Assembly (NCBI GenBank): GCA_913054335.1
Contig: CAJXHL010000003.1
Span: forward strand, 1 to 50,328
DNA length: 50,328 bases
Reading direction: 5' to 3'
Origin: an uncultured Gammaproteobacteria bacterium
GTDB lineage: Bacteria; Pseudomonadota; Gammaproteobacteria; PS1; Pseudothioglobaceae
Shown: positions 1 through 7,714 of the stretch, piece after piece
Position numbering within the stretch: the first letter of the stretch is position 1
Layout of the letters: each line of letters begins with the position of its first letter
Notes under the pieces: generated by a model
What the model saw: the letters and a program-made list of their open reading frames with translations, nothing else
Database searches by the model: none
What the model was told of the DNA's origin: nothing
Made by a program: the position numbers and the translations under genes

Positions 1-34
1 AGTATAACCTTTTCTCTCAATGACCAGAAAATTT

Positions 35-43
35 TGATATGAT
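35..43 (+). promoter_or_regulatory. possible extended -10 promoter element
   Basis: TG, one base, then TATGAT at 38-43 matches an extended -10 box. It lies about 44 bp before the amidotransferase start at 87. No good -35 box is visible, so this is weak support only. Confidence 0.3.
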
Positions 44-86
44 GAGAGGCCAATAGTAGATGTTTTGGCACAAGAGAGAGGTATTG

Positions 87-803
87 ATGAAATTGCTTGT
101 TTTTCAACATATTAACTGTGAGCACCCCGGCTCATTGCGAGGATTTTTAGCCGAGGATAATATTCAGTGGGATGCTGTTAATCTGCATCTAGGTGAGTCA
201 ATTCCTGACTTAGATAAATACGACGCCCTTTGGGTGATGGGCGGCCCAATGGATGTTTGGGATATTGAAGACTGCCCTTGGTTGGTGGCAGAAAAATCGG
301 CTATTCGTCGCTGGGTCGGTGAACTTGGCAAGCCTTATCTGGGTCTTTGTTTGGGACATCAGCTACTTGCTGATGCGTTGGGTGGCACCTGTGGGCCAAT
401 GCCCACGCCTGAGATTGGCGTGCTGGAAGTTGAGCTTACTAATGAAGGCGTCTCCGATCCTATTTTTCAAGGCATGGCTGGCACACAGCAATGCCTGCAA
501 TGGCATTCTGTGCGCGTTGCCCAGCCACCTGAAGATGCAATTGTTCTGGCAAAATCAAATGTTTGTTCGGTACAAGCTATGCGCATTGGGTCTAATGCCT
601 GGTCGATGCAATACCATGTGGAGATCGAACCAGATACGGTCGACAATTGGGGCGCTGTCCCTGCGTATGCTGCCGCTCTGCAAGCCACCCTAGGCGATGA
701 TGGCCTGTCAATGATGAAAAGAGAGTCAGAAGCCGTTATTGAGAACTGCCTAGTCAGTGCAAGGCAAATATATCAAAATTTTATGCAGCTTGCGAAAAAA
801 TAA
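87..803 (+). CDS. class I glutamine amidotransferase-like protein
   Basis: Single-domain class I glutamine amidotransferase, 238 residues, probably cytosolic. Numbering from the ATG at 87, the nucleophile elbow GLCLGHQ places the catalytic Cys at about residue 88, and QYHVEIE supplies His177 and Glu179 of the triad. An oxyanion-type VMGGPMDVW motif lies near residues 50-58. I chose 87 over the in-frame ATG at 60 because GAGAGAG at 74-80 gives a Shine-Dalgarno site six bases upstream. Family members hydrolyse glutamine for a partner synthetase or act on gamma-glutamyl compounds. No synthetase partner is adjacent, so the acceptor is unknown. It could be linked to the methylated-amine island downstream, but nothing in the sequence proves that. 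Confidence 0.85.
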   Translation: MKLLVFQHINCEHPGSLRGFLAEDNIQWDAVNLHLGESIPDLDKYDALWVMGGPMDVWDIEDCPWLVAEKSAIRRWVGELGKPYLGLCLGHQLLADALGGTCGPMPTPEIGVLEVELTNEGVSDPIFQGMAGTQQCLQWHSVRVAQPPEDAIVLAKSNVCSVQAMRIGSNAWSMQYHVEIEPDTVDNWGAVPAYAAALQATLGDDGLSMMKRESEAVIENCLVSARQIYQNFMQLAKK

Positions 804-914
804 AACAAGTTGCCTTCTGAGCGGTGAGGTAAGATAGTTATCAATTAGGCATGTTTTGAGGTGTCTTTGGATTTGCGAACAACAAATTTTTCATATCAAT
901 TCAGGAGAAGCTAT

Positions 915-1082
915 ATGCCGGTCGACAAGCATTTATATAAAGTAAATTCGATTGAGAAAGGTCACGAAGACCATGAATTTATTAAAGCTCAAAACATGGA
1001 AGAAGCAAAAGAAAAGGCACATAACGCTCACCCAAATGCTGAAGTAGAAGTGATTGAGTTAGAGGTTGGTGCCGAAGATTAA
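915..1082 (+). CDS. small acidic hypothetical protein (55 aa)
   Basis: The ATG at 915 follows CAGGAGAAG at 902-910, a good ribosome binding site, so this start is preferred over the upstream in-frame ATG at 861. The product is a highly charged, soluble 55-residue protein beginning MPVDKHLYKVN and ending in an acidic EVGAED. It has no Cys and no membrane segment. The pattern (beta-like start, Glu/Lys/Ala-rich helix, beta-like VEVIELEV) suggests one compact alpha/beta unit. I do not recognise a family. It sits between the amidotransferase and decayed sequence. Confidence 0.6.
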   Translation: MPVDKHLYKVNSIEKGHEDHEFIKAQNMEEAKEKAHNAHPNAEVEVIELEVGAED

Positions 1083-1092
1083 ACGCTAAATA

Positions 1093-1407
1093 ATGGTTGT
1101 GATTGGTCCCAGTGCTTATAATTTGACAAGCACGATTCTCAGGCGATCGTATTCCCAAGGTGCGAGCGATGTTAACAAGGTGCATAAGATTATTTTAAGG
1201 TTGCCGCCAACCAGTAATGCTTTCCACAAAGGCCACAAAATTCGGCTTGAAATCTCCAGTAGTGATTTCCCTCATTTTGATCGCAACGCAAACACTGGGA
1301 AAGAGTTTGATAGTGCGGAAAATAGTCGCATAGCAAAGCAAAAAATTTATCATTCAGCGCAATATCCCTCTAGGATCGTATTGCCAATAATCCCAATCAA
1401 AAATTGA
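1093..1407 (+). pseudogene. C-terminal remnant of a CocE/NonD-type hydrolase
   Basis: The 104 codons read as the end of the beta-sandwich C-terminal domain of X-Pro dipeptidyl-peptidase/CocE-type hydrolases: YNLTSTILR, PTSNAFHKGHKIRLEISSS, then FPHFDRNANTG and IVLPIIP. These normally close a protein of more than 500 residues. Nothing upstream encodes the alpha/beta-hydrolase core, since a separate small gene ends at 1082. There is no ribosome binding site. An internal stretch between ILRRSY and KIILRL looks shorter than in intact homologues. It differs in sequence from the complete CocE-family gene at 47.6 kb, so it is not an obvious recent copy of it. Confidence 0.7.
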
Positions 1408-1426
1408 TAAATATAACAATTGTTGA

Positions 1427-1530
1427 GTTGCGGACCATCAAGCTATTCCAGGCGCCCTTGTGTCAGGTCATGAAAGCGCTGTAACCGTTGCTACTAAGGC
1501 AATAAACTCTATCGGAAAATCCGATTTTTA
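1427..1530 (+). pseudogene. possible C-terminal tail of a flavin-dependent oxidoreductase
   Basis: In the frame ending with TAG at 1528-1530, the codons after a TGA at 1424-1426 read VADHQAIPGALVSGHESA and continue to IGKSDF. The pattern resembles the FAD-binding C-terminal strand and helix of amine-oxidase or phytoene-dehydrogenase-type flavoproteins, where G(A/D)xxxxPGAxxSG is common. No start codon or upstream domain exists. With the CocE remnant beside it, this suggests a region of decayed genes. It is a short match judged by eye. Confidence 0.3.
1511..1529 (+). terminator. weak hairpin with T-run
   Basis: ATCGGA, AAA, TCCGAT (1511-1525) is a six-pair stem with a three-base loop, followed by T residues to 1529. 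It overlaps the end of the suspected flavoprotein remnant and precedes the methyltransferase operon promoter, so it would separate the two. The short AT-leaning stem keeps confidence low. Confidence 0.35.
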
Positions 1531-1547
1531 GCAGTAAAAAATATCGG

Positions 1548-1576
1548 TTGACTTTAAAAAACGTCCGCGGTTAAAT
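1548..1576 (+). promoter_or_regulatory. sigma70-type promoter of the methyltransferase operon
   Basis: TTGACT at 1548-1553, a 17-bp spacer and TTAAAT at 1571-1576 (four of six matches to TATAAT). It ends about 40 bp before the corrinoid protein start. It is the best candidate for driving the eight-gene operon that runs to 9241 with short intergenic gaps. Confidence 0.5.
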
Positions 1577-1615
1577 TACATTTTTACGTGAGTAATAATA
1601 ATTTAAGGGACCGTG

Positions 1616-2320
1616 ATGATTGATGAAGACGATTTAGACTTAAATGAATTAGACGACAAAGATCTTGTTGAGCAAATTCAAGACGATTTATACGACGGAT
1701 TAGCCGCTGAAGTAACCGAAGGTACGGAGATTTTACTCTCTCGTGGCTGGGATGCGAACGATGTTTTGGGCGAGGCCTTAGTCGGTGGCATGAAAATCGT
1801 TGGCGTTGACTTCAGAGACGGTATCCTGTTTGTTCCCGAAGTGCTGAAATGTGCGGGTGCAATGAAAGGTGGCATGAAAATTCTACGCCCAATTCTTGCA
1901 GAGGCTGCAGAAGACACCTCTTTGGGTAAGTTTGTGATTGGTACGGTTAAAGGTGATATCCACGATATTGGCAAAAACCTTGTGGGCATGATGCTTGAGG
2001 GCGCTGGTTTTGAAGTGATTGACCTAGGCATTAACAACCCAGTTGAAAACTATCTTGAGGCTGTTGATAAGCATCAGCCAGTGATTGTGGGCATGTCAGC
2101 TCTATTGACAACGACTATGCCGTATATGGGTGTTGTTTCCGAAGAGTTTGAAAAACGCGGTCTGCGTAAAGACATTCACATGATGTGTGGTGGTGCGCCA
2201 CTTAACCAAGAGTTTGCAGACGCGATTGGTGTGCCGGCTTACGGCCGTGATGCAGCACGTAGTTCGGAAATGGCAGAGACTCATGTGCGCGACCGAAAAA
2301 ACAAACGTGCACACAGATAA
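1616..2320 (+). CDS. corrinoid (B12-binding) methyltransferase protein, MttC/MtbC family
   Basis: Cobalamin-carrying shuttle protein of corrinoid methyltransferase systems. It accepts a methyl group from the MttB-type enzyme and hands it to a methyl-THF-forming enzyme. An N-terminal helical cap (about residues 15-95) is followed by a Rossmann-like B12 domain with the signature GDIHDIGKNLVG; the cobalt-ligating His is near residue 116. AAGGGA at 1605-1610 favours the ATG at 1616 over the GTG two codons' width upstream at 1613. Unusual: residues 2-16 are dense in Asp/Glu (IDEDDLDLNELDDKD), while the C-terminus is basic (RDRKNKRAHR). It is first in the operon, and its 3' end overlaps the DUF1638 gene by 38 bp. 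Confidence 0.93.
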   Translation: MIDEDDLDLNELDDKDLVEQIQDDLYDGLAAEVTEGTEILLSRGWDANDVLGEALVGGMKIVGVDFRDGILFVPEVLKCAGAMKGGMKILRPILAEAAEDTSLGKFVIGTVKGDIHDIGKNLVGMMLEGAGFEVIDLGINNPVENYLEAVDKHQPVIVGMSALLTTTMPYMGVVSEEFEKRGLRKDIHMMCGGAPLNQEFADAIGVPAYGRDAARSSEMAETHVRDRKNKRAHR

Positions 2321-2933
2321 AAAACGTCTTGTTCTCGGCTGCGGAGCGCTCGTTTACGACCTTCTTCGACTGATTGAACAAAATCCGGGTTTATCAGATA
2401 AGGTTAAATTGCAGTGTTTACCAGCAAGCTGGCACAACAATCCGCAATTGATAGCCCCGGGCGTGGATGATTATTTAGCTAAGCATGGCAATCTTTATGA
2501 GGATATCTATATTGCTTATGCAGATTGTGGCACAGGTGGAGCGCTCGATAGGGTTATCGAAAAATACCAGGCAAAACGCATTGGCGGCGCTCATTGTTAT
2601 GAGTTTTTTGCAGGCTCTGAAGTCTTCCAAGAAATGGCCGAGCAGGAGTTGGGCACATTCTACCTAACCGATTACTTGGTCAAGAATTTCCAAAGACTCA
2701 TGATTAAGGGTATGGGCTTGGATCGTTACCCTGAGTTGTTTGATGTTTATTTTGCCAATTATAAAAAATTGGTGTATTTGGCGCAAACTGAAAATGAACA
2801 GTGGCAAAGGGAGGCTGCACAGTATGCAAAAGACTGGGGCTTTGAGTACGAATACAAGTTGGTGGGTACGGGCTATTTAGACTGTGTCTTTGATGATATT
2901 GAAATAATGCCATTGGCAAGCGAAGAAAATTAA
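2283..2933 (+). CDS. DUF1638 domain-containing protein
   Basis: A 217-residue protein of the DUF1638 family (function unestablished; from memory it often sits beside mttB/mttC-like genes). Landmarks include LVLGCGAL, LPASWHNNP, YADCGTGG and GGAHCYEFFAG, rich in conserved Cys, His and Gly that could hold a metal or a corrinoid-related ligand. The ATG at 2283 overlaps the corrinoid gene, and a GTG at 2307 is an alternative start. Longer upstream in-frame starts lie deep inside the corrinoid gene and are unlikely. It ends one base before the MetV-like start, implying translational coupling. A role in corrinoid loading or methyl-group handling is inferred only from position. Confidence 0.8.
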   Translation: MCATEKTNVHTDKKRLVLGCGALVYDLLRLIEQNPGLSDKVKLQCLPASWHNNPQLIAPGVDDYLAKHGNLYEDIYIAYADCGTGGALDRVIEKYQAKRIGGAHCYEFFAGSEVFQEMAEQELGTFYLTDYLVKNFQRLMIKGMGLDRYPELFDVYFANYKKLVYLAQTENEQWQREAAQYAKDWGFEYEYKLVGTGYLDCVFDDIEIMPLASEEN

Positions 2934-2934
2934 G

Positions 2935-3387
2935 ATGTATAAAGCAAGATTATTTGCCAGTAAACATGCGAGAGCTTATGAGGCGATGTATAACGCTTCG
3001 TCGCCTATTATTTTGGCGTCTCTTAGGCTTGTGCAAAAACTAACAAAAGGCAAGCTTGACAAGCCAATTACTTGGGCCGAAAAGAAAATCAAGGGTTTTT
3101 TGTTTGATTGTCAAATGTGCGGCAATTGTATACTTTCAACAACAGGCATGACGTGCCCAATGAACTGCCCAAAAACCCTTAGAAATGGTCCTTGTGGTGG
3201 TGTTCGTGCCAATGGTAATTGTGAAGTTAAACCAGAAATGAAATGTGTTTGGGTTGAGGCTTGGCGTGGCTCAAGAGAAATGAAACACAATCATAAGATC
3301 CAAGAAATTCAATTTGCGGTAAATCACGAACATAAGGGTTCGAGCGCTTGGATTCGACTGGCGAATGAAGACGTTAAGGCAAAATAG
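2935..3387 (+). CDS. MetV-like subunit (methylene-THF reductase C-terminal domain family)
   Basis: 150 residues matching the MTHFR_C / MetV family, which partners MetF in acetogen-type methylene-THF reductases. The core is a Cys cluster at residues about 59, 62, 65, 74, 78, 87, 96 and 104 (CQMCGNC, CPMNC, GPCGGV, NCEV, KCVW) expected to bind zinc or Fe-S. The first 55 residues are basic and helical. It lies two bases upstream of the MetF-like gene, supporting a two-subunit MetVF enzyme. In this operon the enzyme would run in the oxidative direction, methyl-THF to methylene-THF. The electron acceptor is not evident. Confidence 0.85.
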   Translation: MYKARLFASKHARAYEAMYNASSPIILASLRLVQKLTKGKLDKPITWAEKKIKGFLFDCQMCGNCILSTTGMTCPMNCPKTLRNGPCGGVRANGNCEVKPEMKCVWVEAWRGSREMKHNHKIQEIQFAVNHEHKGSSAWIRLANEDVKAK

Positions 3388-3389
3388 CA

Positions 3390-4406
3390 ATGGTATCCGA
3401 CGAATCAATCAAAATTAATCCGGAATATGTTTACCATCCGGGTAACCCATTGCCAGAAATTGAAGGCCATGTTTCACGTGGAAGATTCGAACGCGTTCTA
3501 AAACGCGGTGAGTTTGCGGTAACGACAGAATTGGCGCCACCGGATTCTGCCGATCGTACCGAAGTTTTTCACGAAGCGGCGATGTTTGATCATGTGGTTG
3601 ATGCGATTAATGCGACCGACGGTTCGGGCGCAAATTGTCATATGTCGAGTGTTGTTGTTTGTGCATTGTTAGCCCATATTGGCTATTCGCCGATTCTGCA
3701 AATTTCTTGTCGAGACAAAAACAGAATTGCTATTCAAGGTGACATTTTGGGCGCAGCGGCACTCGGAATTGGCAATGTATTGGCATTAACAGGTGACGAT
3801 GTCAGTGCCGGCGATCAACCAGAAGCGAAACGCGTTTTTGACTTGGACAGCATTTCGTTATTGTCTACTATTATAAAGATGCGTGATGAGTCGGTACTAC
3901 TCAGTGGTCGAAAGTTGACAGAGCCGCCAAAAATGTTTGCCGGCAGCACCATCAATCCTTTTGTGCCCCCTTTTAAATCCAGAGTATTGCAAATGGAGAA
4001 AAAAATTGATGCGGGTGCACAATTTATTCAGACGCAGTACTGCTTCGATATGCCAATGCTAAAAGCTTTTATGTCGGAAGCTGTCGATAAAGGCCTCACG
4101 GAGCGTGCCTTTATTTTGCCAGGCGTGGGTACATTGGCATCTGCAAGAACAGCAAAATGGATGAGGAGTAATGTGCCTGGTGTGCATATTCCTGATAGTG
4201 TTATCAAGCGTTTAGAAGGCGCAGAAAACCAGAAGAAAGAAGGTCAAAAGATTTGCGTTGAGCTGATGCAACAAGTCAAAGAACTTGAGGGCGTTAGTGG
4301 CGTGCATGTGATGGCGTACAAGCAAGAGCAGTACGTCGCAGAGATGGTCAAAGATTCGGGCGTTCTTGGCGACAGAAAGCCTTGGGCGCCTAAGAATGAG
4401 TATTAA
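3390..4406 (+). CDS. methylenetetrahydrofolate reductase, MetF-type subunit
   Basis: 338-residue FAD-dependent TIM-barrel enzyme that interconverts 5-methyl-THF and 5,10-methylene-THF. Family landmarks: FAVTTELAPPDSAD (substrate-side acidic motif near residue 42), INATDGSGANCHMSS, LALTGDD (flavin site near residue 130), GAQFIQTQYCFD, and ILPGVGTLASA. The N-terminal extension of about 35 residues is longer than in E. coli MetF. Placed after MetV and before the methyl-THF:corrinoid methyltransferase, it should oxidise methyl-THF generated by the operon. A biosynthetic metF may exist elsewhere; that is not testable here. Confidence 0.9.
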   Translation: MVSDESIKINPEYVYHPGNPLPEIEGHVSRGRFERVLKRGEFAVTTELAPPDSADRTEVFHEAAMFDHVVDAINATDGSGANCHMSSVVVCALLAHIGYSPILQISCRDKNRIAIQGDILGAAALGIGNVLALTGDDVSAGDQPEAKRVFDLDSISLLSTIIKMRDESVLLSGRKLTEPPKMFAGSTINPFVPPFKSRVLQMEKKIDAGAQFIQTQYCFDMPMLKAFMSEAVDKGLTERAFILPGVGTLASARTAKWMRSNVPGVHIPDSVIKRLEGAENQKKEGQKICVELMQQVKELEGVSGVHVMAYKQEQYVAEMVKDSGVLGDRKPWAPKNEY

Positions 4407-4429
4407 TTAGTTTACGGAGTAAGAAAGAA

Positions 4430-5326
4430 ATGACAACAACAACTTTATCATCAGCAAAGAAAGAAGTGACGATTGGTTTTGGCCACCCTTTTGTTATGAT
4501 TGGTGAGCGTATCAATCCTACAGGCAGAAAAATTCTCGCCGAAGAGATGAAAAATGGTGATTATTCACGCGTCGTAGCAGACGCCATCGCCCAAGTAGAG
4601 GCTGGCGCACAAATGCTGGATATTAATGCCGGTATTCCACTGGCCGACGAGCCTGCAATTCTAGCGGAAGCTATTCGTCGCGTACAAGCGGAGGTCGACG
4701 TGCCTTTATGCATTGATTCGTCTATTATTGAGGCGCTTGAAGCTGGCCTTGCGGCTTATGATGGCCGTGCACTGGTGAATTCAACGACCGGTGAGACTGA
4801 AGTTTTAGAGCGTGTTTTGCCTTTGGTAAAAAAATACGGCGCGGCCGTTGTTGCGATTTCTAATGACGAAACAGGTATCAAGCAAGATCCAAATGAGCGT
4901 TTTTTGGTTGCAAAGAAAATTGTAGAGCATGCAGCGGATTACGGTATTAAGCCTGAAGACGTTGTTGTGGATCCGTTGGTAATGCCAATTGGTGCGATTT
5001 CGCAAGCTGGCAATCAAGTGTTTGATTTGGTTCGTCGTTTGCGTGCCGAATTAAAAGTAAATACAACTTGTGGCGCTTCCAATGTGAGCTTTGGTTTGCC
5101 TCAGCGTAATGGCATTAATAACGCATTCTTGCCGATGGCGATTGTGGCCGGAATGACTTCGGCGATTGTTAATCCATTGCATGCTGAATTGGTACAAGCA
5201 ATCAGAGCGGCAGACGTATTAACGGGTGTTGATGACGGTTGTGTTGCATGGATTAGGGCATATAAAGATCCTTCGGCGGAAGGTGCTGATGGTCGCGAAG
5301 GACGTCGTCGTAGAAAGCGCGCTTAA
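4430..5326 (+). CDS. methyltetrahydrofolate:corrinoid protein methyltransferase
   Basis: 298 residues with the pterin-binding (DHPS-like) TIM barrel of AcsE/MtgA-type methyltransferases: GERINPTGRK near residue 26, MLDINAG near 63, CIDSS, LVNSTTGE, VAISNDE, DPLVMPIGA and TTCGASNVSFGLP. It should move the methyl group between methyl-corrinoid and THF, here most likely from corrinoid to THF. It starts 23 bp after the MetF gene, with GGAG at 4416-4419. Odd: the last dozen residues are strongly basic (GREGRRRRKRA), beyond the usual barrel end. Similar Arg-rich tails occur on two more proteins of this operon. Confidence 0.92.
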   Translation: MTTTTLSSAKKEVTIGFGHPFVMIGERINPTGRKILAEEMKNGDYSRVVADAIAQVEAGAQMLDINAGIPLADEPAILAEAIRRVQAEVDVPLCIDSSIIEALEAGLAAYDGRALVNSTTGETEVLERVLPLVKKYGAAVVAISNDETGIKQDPNERFLVAKKIVEHAADYGIKPEDVVVDPLVMPIGAISQAGNQVFDLVRRLRAELKVNTTCGASNVSFGLPQRNGINNAFLPMAIVAGMTSAIVNPLHAELVQAIRAADVLTGVDDGCVAWIRAYKDPSAEGADGREGRRRRKRA

Positions 5327-5337
5327 TTATTATTACT

Positions 5338-5751
5338 ATGGCTGATATTGAATACAAAGGATCTTGTGTTTGCGGTCAAACGGCTTATGTAGCGTTTGAT
5401 TTGTCGGATGTGTCCTTTTGTCATTGTCAGCAGTGTCGCAAGATGACTGGCCACTATATGGCTGCTTGTCAGGCGCAAAGAGATAAAATAACAATCAGTG
5501 GTGAGATTAAATGGCACTATACACACGAGGGGTCGCGCCACGGTTTTTGTGAAAATTGTGGGGCGCATATGTTTTGGCAGAACGACACTAGGCCAACAAT
5601 TAGCGTCACGGCAGGCAGTCTAGATGATTCGAAAGGTTTAGGCGTGCGGCACCATGTTTTTATCGAAGAAAAAAGCTGCTATTATGAAATTAATGCCAAC
5701 GAGCCGCAATTTGAAGGCTACGGTAATAGCAAAACAAAGAGAGGCGAGTAA
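5338..5751 (+). CDS. GFA/CENP-V family zinc protein
   Basis: 137-residue protein with the zinc pattern of the glutathione-dependent formaldehyde-activating family: CVCG near residue 11, CHCQQCRK near 30, and FCENCGAHMFW near 70. Classical members bind zinc and promote S-hydroxymethylglutathione formation or act as related thiol-adduct enzymes; many homologues are uncharacterised. Location between the methyl-THF methyltransferase and the corrinoid activator suggests handling of formaldehyde or another one-carbon thiol adduct released by demethylation. That function is inferred. It starts 11 bp after the preceding stop. Confidence 0.85.
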   Translation: MADIEYKGSCVCGQTAYVAFDLSDVSFCHCQQCRKMTGHYMAACQAQRDKITISGEIKWHYTHEGSRHGFCENCGAHMFWQNDTRPTISVTAGSLDDSKGLGVRHHVFIEEKSCYYEINANEPQFEGYGNSKTKRGE

Positions 5752-5753
5752 TC

Positions 5754-7694
5754 GTGGACGATATTCAGCAAATTTGTTTTACACCGTCGGGTCGCCAATA
5801 CAAAGGCGAAGTTGGTGATACGCTGTTGCAAGTTGCTCAAGACGCGGGCGTTGCAATTCGTTCGTTATGCGGCGGCTACGGTCAATGTCACCAATGTTGG
5901 ATTGAGGTTTCAGAAGGAACACATTCGAAGTTTGGCGTTGATTGCAAGCCAGAGAACGTCAGCGGCATTACTCGACTTGAAAGACAGCTGATTGAAGAAA
6001 ATCCGAAATATCAAGGCAAGCGGCTCGCATGCCAAACCTGCATTCAAGGCGATTTGGTTATTGACGTGCCGGAAGAGTCTCAAGAACATTTAGCCTACAT
6101 AAGTAAGAAAAACGCCAAGCAAGATTACAATATTTCGACCACTATTGAGTTGATCCATTGCACTTTGGATGAGCCTACTTTGGATGAAAACCCTTCAGCC
6201 TCAGAAAACCTACTTGAGCAATTACAAAAACAAGACATTCAGGCGACATTTGATTTTAGTTTGCTTAGAGAGCTTCAGCCCCTAATTCATGAGACCAAGG
6301 GTGTTCTCAGTGTTGCTGTGCGCGACAATAAAGAGGTTGTTGCTGTTTATCCACAAGGCGAGCATCAAATTATTGGTGCAGCTGTTGATATTGGCTCAAC
6401 CACATTAGCAGTCTATGTGTATGACTTAGTAACAGGACAATTGCTGTTTGAGTCGAGCGCAATGAATCCGCAAATTCGCTACGGCGAAGACCTAATGTCC
6501 CGAGTTTCCTATGTCATGATGAACAAAGGCGGTGACAAGAAACTCACCGATGCCGTGCGTGGCAAATTAACAGAAATGTTTCACGAGGCTTGTGATGAGC
6601 TAAAACTGGGCAGAGATAAATTACTAGAAATTGTATTGGTTGGTAACCCGATCATGCATCATTTGTTTTTTGGACTTTCACCAGTGGAGTTAGGTCAGTC
6701 GCCATTTACTTTGGCAACTCGTGAATGGCTGGATATTGATGCCAAAGATTTGGGCCTTGATTTGTACGCAAAAACAAGAATTTCGTTTTTGCCACTGATT
6801 GCCGGTCACGTGGGTGCAGACACTGCAGCGGCCTATTTGAGTCAAATGCATATCATGAACAACAAAACCACTTTGTTGGTGGATATTGGCACCAACGCTG
6901 AAATTATGTTGGCTAAAAATGGCAAAGTGTACGCCACTTCTTCGCCAACAGGCCCGGCTTTTGAGGGTGCGGAAATCTCTTCAGGGGTACGTGCTACACA
7001 TGGCGCTATTGAGCGCGTCAGGATTGATAAAGACACACTTGAAGTGCGTTACAGAATGATTGGCACGGAAGCTTGGTCTGACGAAGAAGACTTCAAGAAA
7101 GTCAAACAAAAGGCTGTTGGCATTTGTGGCAGTGGCATTATCGAAGCGATTGTTAGTTTTGCTGAGGTTGGCATTATTGACCAAAGCGGCCTTTTCGTTC
7201 AGTCTAGTGCGCCTGAAAGGTTTTCAAAAATAGGCAATACCACAAGGTTTTTGCTTGTTGATCAAGGCGAGCAATCGATATATATTGAGCAGGTTGATAT
7301 TCGATCCATTCAGTTGGCAAAAGCAGCGCTTTCAGCAGGCGTGAGTTTGTTAATGGATTACCAAGAATGCACAGAGTTTGAGCAAGTGCTTTTGGCGGGC
7401 GCGTTTGGCGCACATCTTGATGCACGATATGTGGCTTTATTGGAGATTATTCCGAGTGCTACAGAGGAAGTGATTACTTCTGTTGGTAATGCGGCTGGCA
7501 TTGGTGCCAGTATGGCGTTGCTGGACGTAGGTAACAGGAAGAAGATTATTGATGCAGTGGCCGAGGTGATTAAAATCGAGAGTGCCACCGAAGCGAAATT
7601 TCAAGATTATTTTGTTGATGCAATGAAGTTCAGTGTATCGCCAATTAAAGAGCAAAAAATTAATAGAACCAGACGCCGTAGAAGAGCGTCTTAG
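5754..7694 (+). CDS. corrinoid activation protein, RACo-like (2Fe-2S plus ASKHA ATPase)
   Basis: 646 residues with a GTG start preceded by GAGAGGCGAG. The N-terminal [2Fe-2S] domain has C39-x5-C45-x2-C48 and a fourth Cys at about 93. A linker region is followed by a C-terminal ASKHA-type ATPase fold (DUF4445 family) with AAVDIGSTTLAVYV, LLVDIGTNAEI, SSPTGPAFEGAEIS, ICGSGIIEA and LAGAFGAHL. RACo/RamA proteins use ATP to reduce inactive Co(II) corrinoid back to Co(I). This one should keep the operon's corrinoid protein active. The C-terminus is basic (RTRRRRRAS), a tail shared with the neighbours. Confidence 0.9.
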   Translation: MDDIQQICFTPSGRQYKGEVGDTLLQVAQDAGVAIRSLCGGYGQCHQCWIEVSEGTHSKFGVDCKPENVSGITRLERQLIEENPKYQGKRLACQTCIQGDLVIDVPEESQEHLAYISKKNAKQDYNISTTIELIHCTLDEPTLDENPSASENLLEQLQKQDIQATFDFSLLRELQPLIHETKGVLSVAVRDNKEVVAVYPQGEHQIIGAAVDIGSTTLAVYVYDLVTGQLLFESSAMNPQIRYGEDLMSRVSYVMMNKGGDKKLTDAVRGKLTEMFHEACDELKLGRDKLLEIVLVGNPIMHHLFFGLSPVELGQSPFTLATREWLDIDAKDLGLDLYAKTRISFLPLIAGHVGADTAAAYLSQMHIMNNKTTLLVDIGTNAEIMLAKNGKVYATSSPTGPAFEGAEISSGVRATHGAIERVRIDKDTLEVRYRMIGTEAWSDEEDFKKVKQKAVGICGSGIIEAIVSFAEVGIIDQSGLFVQSSAPERFSKIGNTTRFLLVDQGEQSIYIEQVDIRSIQLAKAALSAGVSLLMDYQECTEFEQVLLAGAFGAHLDARYVALLEIIPSATEEVITSVGNAAGIGASMALLDVGNRKKIIDAVAEVIKIESATEAKFQDYFVDAMKFSVSPIKEQKINRTRRRRRAS

Positions 7695-7714
7695 AGATAC
7701 CATAGGGGAAAAAC

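Noticed and set aside
982-1185. Minus-strand 67-codon ORF
   Set aside because: It covers the end of the small acidic gene and the CocE remnant, which have better coding evidence on the plus strand.
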